From positions 1-10,136 of the forward strand of contig JAEXTE010000051.1 of assembly GCA_023453655.1 (NCBI GenBank): a DNA stretch of 10,136 nt, given 5' to 3'. The notes under the pieces were generated by a model. The model saw only the letters and a list, made by a program, of their open reading frames with translations. It ran no database searches and was not told where the DNA came from. The position numbers and the translations under genes are program-made. Source of the stretch: Pseudomonadota bacterium (GTDB taxonomy: Bacteria > Pseudomonadota > Gammaproteobacteria > Xanthomonadales > Xanthomonadaceae). This document shows, piece by piece, positions 1 through 6,046 of this stretch; position 1 is the stretch's first letter; the number at the start of each line of letters is the position of its first letter.

Positions 1-170
1 CCTACGACGTGTCGGTGAACCTGGTGTTTTTCGCGGGCGCGAAGTTCGATCCACCACCACCGCTCGGCGAAGGCTCGCGCTACGTGAAGATCCGCTCCCT
101 CGACGAGGCGCGCGCGCCCGAGGTGGCGGCCTGGATCGAACAGGCCGCGAAGCACCCCGGCTGGAGCTAG
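1..170 (+). CDS. DUF1801 domain-containing protein, C-terminal fragment
   Basis: The reading frame is open from the left edge (first whole codon at base 3) to a TAG at 168-170, giving the last 55 residues. The fragment contains VNLVFFAGAKF, a proline-rich turn, then GEGSRYVKIRSLDEA and a C-terminal helix ending KHPGWS. This matches the end of DUF1801 proteins, in which a strand with a 'NLxFxxGA' pattern is followed by a 'xxxxVKIRS' strand and a last helix. The family has an YdhG-like fold and its biochemical role is not settled. DUF1801 genes often occur beside YCII/DGPF genes and ECF sigma factor genes, which fits the genes that follow. The N-terminus is outside the window, so total length and start cannot be judged. 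The family call rests on pattern recall. Confidence 0.7.
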   Translation, partial: YDVSVNLVFFAGAKFDPPPPLGEGSRYVKIRSLDEARAPEVAAWIEQAAKHPGWS

Positions 171-188
171 CCTGCCTGCGGCGCGGCG

Positions 189-989
189 TCAGCCGTACCT
201 GGCGCGGTGGCGGTCTAGGGTGCGCGAGACCTTGCCGAGCGCGGCTTCGATCTCGCGCGCGAAGCCGCCTTCGGGCAGCTTCCGCACCGCCGAATGCGCG
301 GCGCAGACCACATGCGTATCGGCCCAGCGCCCCGCGAGCGCGCGGGCCCACGCCGCGTAGGCATCGGCCGCGCCGGCCTGCGGCCTGAGCGCACGACCGA
401 GCATGGGATGCATGCGCAGCGCGGACTGCGGCAGCAGGCGCCGCAGCGCGCCGGGCGCGGCGAGGACGTTGAGGGTGTCGTCGACATGCACGATGCCGCT
501 GCCGCGGGCGCGCACCAGGACCGAAGCCACGTGCACGCGCGCGGCGGGACAGACGAAGTCCACGCCGCCGGGCACCGAGAGGTCGAACAGGTCGGCGAGC
601 GGATGGTCTTCGCCCCACGCTTCCACCGGCTCGGCCGCCCAGGGGAGTGCCGGCGCCTGGCGGCGATGGCGCGCGGTGCCGTACAGCGTGGCGGCCGGAA
701 ACAGTCGCTGCGTGGCTCCGACATGCAGCGTGTGGAAGGGATGCACATGTACCACCGCTTCCACCAGCGCGCCCTTCCCCGTCAGCGCCAGCAGCGCCTC
801 GCGCTGCGCATCGGCGAGCGGGCAACCGTCGACCACCACGAAGCGGCCGTTCGGGCGACGCACTACCGACATGTGGGTGCCCACGTCCAGCACGCCGCCG
901 ATGCGGTGGGGGCCGCGGATGTTCCAGAAATCGGGCGCAAGCTGCTGCATGTCCGCAGGATAGGCGGCGGACGGTGAAGGTGCGCTCAT
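189..989 (-). CDS. metallo-beta-lactamase-fold-like protein
   Basis: This 266-residue cytosolic protein (no signal peptide) looks like a metallo-beta-lactamase-fold hydrolase. After a strand pair (GRFVVVDGC, residues 49-56) comes HVHPFH at residues 81-86, which fits the HxHxxH part of the metal site. Further candidate ligands are D170/D171 in HVDDTLNV and H232 in VVCAAHSA. The usual aspartate of HxHxDH is replaced by phenylalanine (F85), so the second metal site may be altered or lost. Substrate is unknown. The ATG at 989 has no clear Shine-Dalgarno sequence. An in-frame ATG at 950, which starts at MQQLAPDFW, is an alternative, and the first 13 residues are low-complexity. The gene is divergent from the YCII gene at 1079, with 89 bp between starts. 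I see no TGTCGA-type promoter facing this gene. Confidence 0.7.
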   Translation of the reverse strand: MSAPSPSAAYPADMQQLAPDFWNIRGPHRIGGVLDVGTHMSVVRRPNGRFVVVDGCPLADAQREALLALTGKGALVEAVVHVHPFHTLHVGATQRLFPAATLYGTARHRRQAPALPWAAEPVEAWGEDHPLADLFDLSVPGGVDFVCPAARVHVASVLVRARGSGIVHVDDTLNVLAAPGALRRLLPQSALRMHPMLGRALRPQAGAADAYAAWARALAGRWADTHVVCAAHSAVRKLPEGGFAREIEAALGKVSRTLDRHRARYG

Positions 990-1002
990 GCGCCGGCGCC
1001 GG

Positions 1003-1029
1003 TGTCGAAACGGCGGCCCGTCGACCGTC
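1003..1029 (+). promoter_or_regulatory. candidate ECF42-type sigma promoter (P1)
   Basis: TGTCGA at 1003-1008 is followed after exactly 17 bases by CGTC at 1026-1029. The predicted transcription start is near 1036, leaving about 42 bases before the YCII start codon. The same hexamer, spacer length and -10 core occur before the convergent YCII gene (1872-1898, minus strand). From memory, ECF42 sigma factors recognise TGTCGA in the -35 region and a CGTC/CGA-like -10, and they control DGPF/YCII genes. Assignment to that group is inferred from motif and target type, since no sigma gene is visible here. Confidence 0.6.
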
Positions 1030-1078
1030 GTCCGCATGGAGGCCGCCGTCGTGGTGGCCGCACAGGAGGAGACGCGAG

Positions 1079-1465
1079 ATGCGGGTGATGGTGCTGGTGA
1101 AAGCAACGGAAGACAGCGAGCGCGGCGTGCTGCCGACCGCGGACTTGTTCGAAGCGATGGGCCGGTTCAACGAACAGCTGCTCGAGGCCGGGATCATGCA
1201 GGCCGGCGACGGGCTTCGGCCGAGCTCGGCCGGCAAGCGCGTGGCCTTCGATGGCACGCGTCGCACGGTGACCGACGGCCCCTTCACCGAGACGCGCGAA
1301 CTGGTGGCGGGCTACTGGCTGTGGGAGGTCGAGGACATGGACGAGGCGGTCGCGTGGGTGAAGCGCTGCCCCAATCCGATGCCCGGCCCCAGCGAGATCG
1401 AAATCCGTCCCCTGTACGAGGAAGCGGATTTCCAGGCGATGCTGGAGGCGGCGCGCGACGCCTGA
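1079..1465 (+). CDS. YCII/DGPF-family protein
   Basis: This 128-residue protein has the canonical DGPF layout. It starts with the strand MRVMVLVKAT, carries an amphipathic helix around residues 23-37 (FEAMGRFNEQLLEAG), has TVTDGPFTE at residues 64-71, and then the strand GYWLWEVEDMDEAVAWVKRCP. Full length and start agree with the family. An AGGAGG Shine-Dalgarno sequence at 1064-1069 sits 9 bases before the ATG. DGPF/YCII proteins have a ferredoxin-like dimeric fold related to YciI. Their reaction is mostly unknown, and many are targets of ECF sigma factors. The ECF42-type promoter at 1003-1029 supports that regulation here. The gene converges on another YCII gene with 7 bp between stops. No signal peptide is present. 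Identity is confident but the function is not known. Confidence 0.88.
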   Translation: MRVMVLVKATEDSERGVLPTADLFEAMGRFNEQLLEAGIMQAGDGLRPSSAGKRVAFDGTRRTVTDGPFTETRELVAGYWLWEVEDMDEAVAWVKRCPNPMPGPSEIEIRPLYEEADFQAMLEAARDA

Positions 1466-1478
1466 CGCGTCGTCAGGC
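1460..1478. terminator. perfect 8-bp hairpin between convergent YCII genes
   Basis: GCCTGACG at 1460-1467 and CGTCAGGC at 1471-1478 are perfect inverted copies around a 3-base loop. Each arm contains the stop codon of one gene (TGA 1463-1465 on plus, the complement of TCA 1473-1475 on minus). A short GC-rich hairpin at a convergent junction suits a bidirectional terminator. No T-tract follows on either side, so it may instead work only by hairpin stability or with Rho. Confidence 0.4.
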
Positions 1479-1841
1479 TCCCGGCCCGGCGTCTTCCAGC
1501 TCCGGCACCAGCCGGCAGACCTCCTGCGGCCAGCCGCAGGCCCGGGCCAGGCGCGCGGCCCAGCGCCGCGCCGCAGCCAGGTCCTCCACGTCGATGACGG
1601 TGAAGCCGCCCAGCCACTGCGCATGCGGAGCATGACGGCCATCGCCGAAGGCCACCGTGCCGTCGTCCGCCGGCGAGACGCTGAACGTGCCTGCGTCATC
1701 CAGTCCGGCGGCGTAGACGCAGACGCCGGCCGCACGCATCTCGTCGACGGCGGCCTGCGCCAGCGGCGCGCGCTCGCGGATCCAGGCCTCGCTGCGTTCG
1801 CCTACCCACTCGCGGTTGAAATAGATCAGGTAGTGCGCCAT
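1473..1841 (-). CDS. YCII-related domain protein
   Basis: This 122-residue protein begins MAHYLIYFNREWV and has a helix at about residues 23-40 (ERAPLAQAAVDEMRAAGV), a beta region with FSVSPADDGTVAFGDG (53-68), and the closing strand-helix GGFTVIDVEDLAAARRWAARLARAC (78-102). This is the YCII/DGPF fold order. The DGPF motif itself is degenerate (WLGGF at 76-80), so it is a diverged relative of the neighbour at 1079, not a recent copy. The start at 1841 is preferred over an in-frame ATG at 1868. GGAGG at 1851-1847 lies 5 bases upstream of it, and the ATG at 1868 would fall at or before the predicted transcript start. The gene has its own ECF42-type promoter in the 67-bp gap after the acyltransferase gene. 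Catalytic role unknown. Confidence 0.85.
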   Translation of the reverse strand: MAHYLIYFNREWVGERSEAWIRERAPLAQAAVDEMRAAGVCVYAAGLDDAGTFSVSPADDGTVAFGDGRHAPHAQWLGGFTVIDVEDLAAARRWAARLARACGWPQEVCRLVPELEDAGPGA

Positions 1842-1871
1842 CGCATCCTCCGGCTGTCGTGTGTCCATGCG

Positions 1872-1898
1872 GACGAACCCGGGCGCCGGATTTCGACA
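1872..1898 (-). promoter_or_regulatory. candidate ECF42-type sigma promoter (P2)
   Basis: Read on the minus strand, TGTCGA (1898-1893) is followed after 17 bases by CGTC (1875-1872). The hexamer, spacing and -10 core are identical to the promoter of the other YCII gene at 1003-1029. Both also continue downstream into the same CGTCCGCATGGA string, shifted by 3 bases between the two. The predicted start near 1865 leaves a leader of about 24 bases that contains the GGAGG ribosome binding site. It lies entirely in the gap between the acyltransferase stop and the YCII start. Confidence 0.6.
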
Positions 1899-1908
1899 CC
1901 GCCGGACG

Positions 1909-2790
1909 TCAACCGGTTGCTAGCAGGCGCGCCATCTCCGCGTCCTTGTCCTGCCACAGGCCGTTCATCCATTGCTGGAAGCGGGCCCGGGCGGCGCGCT
2001 CGCCGTCCTCGCCCTGCGCCAGCAGCGCGGCAGGCAGTTCCCGCGTGCGCACCGACACGCGGATCAGGGGCACGCGCCCGGCCATCAGGTCGATCATGGT
2101 CGGACGTCCGCCCGGATAGGCGATGGTGACGTCCAGCAGGCCGTGCAGCGCATCGCCCATGGCATCGAGTACGTAGGCCACGCCGCCGGCCTTGGGCTTG
2201 AGCAGGTGGCGGTACGGCGAGGACTGCCGCGCGTGCTTTTCATCGGTGAAGCGCGTGCCTTCCACGAAGTTCATCACCGACACCGGAATCGAGCGGAACT
2301 TCTCGCAGGCCCGGCGCGTGGCCTCCATGTCGCGGCGGCCCAGCTCCGGATTGCGGGCGATCTCGGCGCGGGTGTGGCGGCCCATGAAGGGGAAATCCAG
2401 CGCCCACCAGGCCAGGCCAAGCAGCGGCACCCAGAACAGCTGCCGCTTGAGGAAGAAGCGCAGCAGCGGGATGCGGCGGTTGAACACTTTCTGCAGCACC
2501 AGGATGTCGACCCAGCTCTGGTGGTTGGCCAGCACCAGGTAATGGCCGTCGAGCTGCACGGCCTCGACGCCGCTCACCTCCACGCGCGTGCCGGTGTAGC
2601 GGTCCAGCAGCCAGGTGTTGAGCGCGATCCAGCTCTCGGCGATGCCGGTCAGCAGCGAGTTGCAGGCCAGGCGCAGGCGCTGCGACGGCAGCATGGCCTT
2701 GACCAGGGCCACGACCAGCAGGGGCACGACGTGCACCACGGTGCTGGCCACCACGACCAGCAGGATCAACGCGACACGGAGCAGCGACAT
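1909..2790 (-). CDS. yihG: YihG-type 1-acyl-glycerol-3-phosphate acyltransferase family protein
   Basis: This 293-residue inner-membrane protein belongs to the PlsC/LPLAT acyltransferase superfamily. An N-terminal hydrophobic segment spans residues about 3-31. The HX4D catalytic motif is NHQSWVD (H90, D95), and the substrate-binding block is FVEGTR (175-180). The stretch FFLKRQLFWVPLLGLAWWAL (112-131) and the ATRRACEKFR segment (157-166) closely follow remembered E. coli YihG ([31 protein letters not shown]). A C-terminal FQQWMNGLWQDKD also fits YihG. Length is close to the roughly 310 residues of E. coli YihG. YihG is reported to transfer acyl chains to lysophospholipid, shaping membrane fatty-acid composition, and the acyl preference here is unknown. 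No clear Shine-Dalgarno sequence precedes the ATG, but the hydrophobic N-terminus makes this the natural start. The gene follows the sugar dehydrogenase after 71 bp and a hairpin, so it is probably a separate unit. Confidence 0.88.
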   Translation of the reverse strand: MSLLRVALILLVVVASTVVHVVPLLVVALVKAMLPSQRLRLACNSLLTGIAESWIALNTWLLDRYTGTRVEVSGVEAVQLDGHYLVLANHQSWVDILVLQKVFNRRIPLLRFFLKRQLFWVPLLGLAWWALDFPFMGRHTRAEIARNPELGRRDMEATRRACEKFRSIPVSVMNFVEGTRFTDEKHARQSSPYRHLLKPKAGGVAYVLDAMGDALHGLLDVTIAYPGGRPTMIDLMAGRVPLIRVSVRTRELPAALLAQGEDGERAARARFQQWMNGLWQDKDAEMARLLATG

Positions 2791-2837
2791 CGGACGGCGG
2801 CGGACAAAAACGGGTGCGCAGGGTATCGCAAAGGCGC

Positions 2838-2860
2838 GTGGCCCTGCGTGCCCGGGCCAC
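2838..2860 (-). terminator. candidate hairpin terminator after the sugar dehydrogenase gene
   Basis: Perfect 7-bp arms (2838-2844 and 2854-2860) flank a 9-base loop. On the minus strand the hairpin starts 1 base after the dehydrogenase stop codon. The bases that follow include only a short CCTTTG run, not a long T-tract, so intrinsic termination would be weak. Its place right after the stop and before the acyltransferase gene supports a role in 3' end formation. Confidence 0.4.
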
Positions 2861-2861
2861 C

Positions 2862-4193
2862 TCACTCGTCGCGGGCGAAGCGGATCACCAGCCCGGCGCG
2901 ATCGTCGGTGGCCCAGATCGCGCCATCGTCCGCCCCGGCCCGGCCCACCGGCGAACCCTGCGGCCGCAGGCCGGGGCTGCGGCCCCAGCCCGGCGTCAGC
3001 ACCACGGGCGTGGCCGCCGGTCCCATGCCGTAGGCGCGCATGCCCTGCCCGTAGACCGGAAATCGCGGGCGTGCATCGGGCACCGGCACGCCGCGCGCGT
3101 CGACGGCGAAACTGGCGATGCGCCCGCCGACCGAGCGGTGCCCGTGCCAGCTCATCAGCAGCCGGCCCTGCAGCGCGGGGAACATCGCGCCGTGGTACCA
3201 GAGCATGTCCAGCGGCGCGGCATGCGGCGGCAACAGCAATGCAGGTGCGGCGTGCGCGTCCGAGCGGCACCATTCGGTGCGTTCTGGCCAGGCCGGCGCG
3301 GCCTGCACCAGGTCGGCGCAGTAGGGCCAACCGTAGTGGCGGCCGGCCTCGATCACGTTGATCTCCTCGTACGGCGACCAGCGCGTCTCGAAGTCGTAGC
3401 TGTTCTCGGCCTGCAGGACGGTGCCGGACGCGTGCACCGCCAGCGCCACCGAATTGCGCAGGCCGCGGGCGAAGACCTCGTACCCGGGTCCCCATCGTCC
3501 GCCCGCATCGCGCCGGTACAGGCGCAGGCTGGCAGCATCCGCGTCGCCTTCGCTCTGCGCGCAGTCGCCCGAGGCGGTACGCGCGTCATCGCCCGCGCAC
3601 TGGTCGCTCGGCGCGCCGACGTTGACCAGCAGGCTGCCGTCGGCGAGGAAGACGAACTTCGACAGCGGGTGCCGGTGCGCATGCAGGCGGTTGTCCGGCA
3701 GCCCGCCCACCACCTCTTCGACGCTGGCCGCCGGGTCGCCGGCCTCGGGATCGAAGCGGATGATCCGGCTCATCTCGCCGACGTACACCCGGCCGTCCGG
3801 CCCGCGCGCGATCGCGTGCGGCAGGTGCAGGCCATCGAGCAGGCGCTCGACCGAAGCCGCGTCCCCGGACTTCGCGCGCAATCGCCAGACCGCGCCGCGC
3901 GCGCCTTCCCAGGCGCCGAGGTCGGTGACCAGCCAGGTCGTCGCATCGAGCTGCAGCAGCGAACGCGGCAGGCGCAGCGGGCGCGACCCGTCGTCGCCGG
4001 CCGGGCCGACCACCCGCCCCGCGCACATCCCCGGCAGCGTGCCGATGGCCAGCCGCGGGTAACCGTCGCAGGGCGCGGTCTCGACCGCGTGGCGCTCGCG
4101 TGCCGATGCCTGCAGCAAAGGCGCCAGGCACAGGCAGGCGGACAGGCCGACGCGCAGGCGACCGGGTGCCGGGAATCGTCGGAAGGCAGCCAT
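2862..4193 (-). CDS. secreted PQQ-type sugar (sorbosone/aldose) dehydrogenase family protein
   Basis: This 443-residue exported protein resembles the soluble glucose/sorbosone dehydrogenase family (COG2133), a six-bladed beta-propeller that binds PQQ. A Sec signal peptide covers residues 1-31, with an arginine-rich start, a hydrophobic core and probable cleavage after QASA. Family landmarks are HAIARGPDGRVYVGE (126-140), a His followed by a strand and DG (H175...D185-G186, in the position of the catalytic histidine of Acinetobacter glucose dehydrogenase), ARGLRNS (242-248), EEINVIEAGRHYGWPYC (276-292) and a final blade GAIWATDDRAGLVIRF. Six cysteines in the mature part could form disulfides. 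PQQ binding and substrate are inferred from family. The gene starts 17 bp after the hexosaminidase stop with only a weak GGGGCGG ribosome site, consistent with a two-gene operon and a periplasmic role in sugar oxidation. Confidence 0.82.
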   Translation of the reverse strand: MAAFRRFPAPGRLRVGLSACLCLAPLLQASARERHAVETAPCDGYPRLAIGTLPGMCAGRVVGPAGDDGSRPLRLPRSLLQLDATTWLVTDLGAWEGARGAVWRLRAKSGDAASVERLLDGLHLPHAIARGPDGRVYVGEMSRIIRFDPEAGDPAASVEEVVGGLPDNRLHAHRHPLSKFVFLADGSLLVNVGAPSDQCAGDDARTASGDCAQSEGDADAASLRLYRRDAGGRWGPGYEVFARGLRNSVALAVHASGTVLQAENSYDFETRWSPYEEINVIEAGRHYGWPYCADLVQAAPAWPERTEWCRSDAHAAPALLLPPHAAPLDMLWYHGAMFPALQGRLLMSWHGHRSVGGRIASFAVDARGVPVPDARPRFPVYGQGMRAYGMGPAATPVVLTPGWGRSPGLRPQGSPVGRAGADDGAIWATDDRAGLVIRFARDE

Positions 4194-4210
4194 CGCGCGC
4201 CGCCCCGGAT

Positions 4211-5722
4211 TCAGTCGCCCGCGCTCGCGCCGTCGTCCCATCCCAGGTCGGGTTCCGGGTGGTAGCCGACGCCCAGCGCGTCGAGGTGCGTGCGCAGCGC
4301 GCCCATGCGCTGGACGAAGCCTTCGTAGCCACGCACAGCGGCAGGGCTCCACCCCAGCTCGGCGGCCGCGGCCAGGCGCGGCCACAGGCGGTTGTCCGCG
4401 GCCTCGTCGGTATGCACCAGCTCGGTCCACAGGGCCGCCTCGATGCCCACCGCGGTCTCGAACGGCGCGGGATCGAAGCTGTAGAGCCGCGCCAGCGGCA
4501 CGCCCTCCTTGCGGCACCAGTCGTAGGTCTGCGGCTGGCCGGCGTAGTTGCCGTGGTCGATATAGAAATAGGAACACGGCGAGAGGATCAGCGGGTGCCC
4601 TTCGGCCACGGCCGGCGCGATGTCGTAGCCGTCGTTCCACAGCTGCAGCAGCATGCCGGGGTTCGTGTCCGCGACCGAGCCCTCCTCCCAGGCGATCGGC
4701 GTGCGCCCCATCCCTTCCACCATCGCCGCCACGCGCGCCACGAAGTCTGCGTACAGCGGATGCTTGATCTCGTCGCCGCCGATGTGGATCTCCTTCGACG
4801 GGAAGATCGCCAGTACCTCCTCCATCACCTGCTGCACGAACGGATACACCACCCCGGGCTTGTCCAGGCACAGCACGCTGAAGCCCACCTCCAGGCCGGA
4901 GTACGGCGCCAGGTTGTCCTCGTCGTCGCAGGCCAGTTCGTTGTACGAGGCCAGCGCCGCCTGCACGTGGCCGGGCACGTCGATCTCCGGGACGATGACG
5001 ATGCCGCGCGCCTGCGCATAGGCCACCAGGTGGCGCAGCTCGTCCTGCGTGTACCAGCCGCTGCGGCCGCCTTCCACCGCGCTGGCGCCGCCGATCTCCA
5101 CCAGTTTCGGATAGCGCCTGATCTCGATGCGCCAGCCCTGGTCGTCGGTCAGGTGCAGGTGCAGACGATTGAGCTTGAACCGCGCCATGCGGTCGATCGT
5201 CTTTTCCAGGTAGGCCACCGGGAGAAAGCTGCGCGCCACGTCCAGCGACAGGCCGCGCCAGGGGTAGGACGGCGCATCGTCGATCGCCACGTGGGGCAAG
5301 GCGACCTCGCTGGCCGCCTGCGCCGGCAGCCGCTGGCGCAGGGTCTGGATGCCGTGCAGCAGGCCCTCTTCGGTCCGGGCGCTGATCCGGATGTCGTCGC
5401 TTACCAGCAGCCGGTACCCCTCGTCGCCCAGCGCGGACTCGTCCACCAGGCGCAACGCAATGCGGGTTCCGGCGGCGTCTTCCACGACGCCGAGCGCGTC
5501 GAGCGTCGACCGCAGCGCCGCTGCCGCTCGCGTCGCGGAGGGGTCGGTGTCCACCCTGGCCTTGCCGGCGATGCGCAGTTGCCCCGGCTGCACCTCCACC
5601 GCGCGCGGCGCCGGCACCAGCGGCAGCGGCGCCGCTCCGGTGGCCGCGAAGGCGGACGCGCCTGGCGCGCAGGCAAGGCCCACGACGACGAACAATGCGG
5701 CCAGGAGGGAGGCGGACTTCAT
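4211..5722 (-). CDS. beta-N-acetylhexosaminidase, glycoside hydrolase family 20
   Basis: This 503-residue exported enzyme removes terminal beta-linked N-acetylhexosamine, for example from chitin oligomers, by substrate-assisted catalysis. A signal peptide covers about residues 1-26 (MKSASLLAALFVVV... GASAFA), followed by a GH20b-like domain at about 35-150. The GH20 barrel starts at YPWRGLSLDVAR (R157). It then shows NRLHLHLTDDQGWR (185-198), VPEIDVPGH (244-252), the catalytic pair D317-E318 in IHIGGDE, and LQLWND (W362) in the substrate pocket. All key residues are present and the length is normal. GAGGT at 5735-5731 lies 8 bases before the ATG, favouring it over an in-frame ATG at 5749. C18 does not sit in a standard lipobox, so a soluble periplasmic or secreted form is likely. 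The gene precedes a secreted sugar dehydrogenase in an apparent operon. Confidence 0.93.
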   Translation of the reverse strand: MKSASLLAALFVVVGLACAPGASAFAATGAAPLPLVPAPRAVEVQPGQLRIAGKARVDTDPSATRAAAALRSTLDALGVVEDAAGTRIALRLVDESALGDEGYRLLVSDDIRISARTEEGLLHGIQTLRQRLPAQAASEVALPHVAIDDAPSYPWRGLSLDVARSFLPVAYLEKTIDRMARFKLNRLHLHLTDDQGWRIEIRRYPKLVEIGGASAVEGGRSGWYTQDELRHLVAYAQARGIVIVPEIDVPGHVQAALASYNELACDDEDNLAPYSGLEVGFSVLCLDKPGVVYPFVQQVMEEVLAIFPSKEIHIGGDEIKHPLYADFVARVAAMVEGMGRTPIAWEEGSVADTNPGMLLQLWNDGYDIAPAVAEGHPLILSPCSYFYIDHGNYAGQPQTYDWCRKEGVPLARLYSFDPAPFETAVGIEAALWTELVHTDEAADNRLWPRLAAAAELGWSPAAVRGYEGFVQRMGALRTHLDALGVGYHPEPDLGWDDGASAGD

Positions 5723-6046
5723 CGGTATCGACCTCGGCAAGCGGCGCATCGGCGCCGGGGCAGTCCGGAACTGTCCCTGCAATGCGCGGCGATGTCCACC
5801 CGCGCGTTCCGCGTGCCGGGGCCATGTGCGGGGCGGGCCGCGTGGACATGGCCTGTCCTGCAGCTGGCCGGGCGATCGACGGAGTGGCCGTCGGCTCCGC
5901 GCGGCGGCGGCCGCCCGTGTCGCCGCACGGAACCCGGCGGCGGTGCACGGGGGTTTCACCCGCGCAAAGGCATCGTCCAGCGCATGCGGCCATTGGACAG
6001 CGCCGTTCCGCCCGATGACCCATCGCCCTCGGTCAAGCCACCGCCG
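5723..6046. other. 324-bp divergent intergenic region
   Basis: This stretch separates the hexosaminidase (minus) from the flavodoxin-family gene (plus). I see no gene in it. It holds one plausible minus-strand promoter (5770-5798) with a small inverted repeat beside it. On the plus side, an in-frame ATG at 5984 would extend the flavodoxin gene by 21 residues. No convincing plus-strand promoter could be picked out by eye. Confidence 0.6.
5761..5798 (-). promoter_or_regulatory. candidate sigma-70 promoter with operator-like repeat for the hexosaminidase operon
   Basis: On the minus strand, TGGACA (5798-5793, five of six bases of the -35 consensus) is followed after 17 bases by GACAGT (5775-5770), which keeps the key A2 and T6 of a -10 box. 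The inverted repeat CAGT-TCCGG-ACTG (5773-5761) overlaps the -10 and the predicted start, the usual place for a repressor operator. The arms are only 4 bp, so the operator idea is weak. The leader to the ATG at 5722 would be about 40 bases. Confidence 0.3.

Noticed and set aside
1473..1868. Longer YCII protein starting at the ATG at 1868
   Set aside because: That ATG sits at or upstream of the predicted transcript start and lacks a ribosome site. The ATG at 1841 has GGAGG 5 bases upstream and gives the normal family N-terminus.
2505..2510. TGTCGA inside the acyltransferase gene, and minus-strand copies at 481-486, 3659-3664 and 9798-9803
   Set aside because: None has CGTC about 17 bases downstream, and the first three lie inside coding regions, so they are not counted as ECF-type promoters.
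5821..5852. GCCATGT / ACATGGC inverted repeat with 18-base spacer
   Set aside because: Seven-base arms with a free choice of spacer are expected by chance in a 300-bp region, and the site is not next to a recognisable promoter.
2862..6023. Minus-strand open frame of over 1000 codons ending with the sugar dehydrogenase
   Set aside because: Only the last 443 codons are protein-like and begin with a signal peptide. The rest overlaps the hexosaminidase in another frame.
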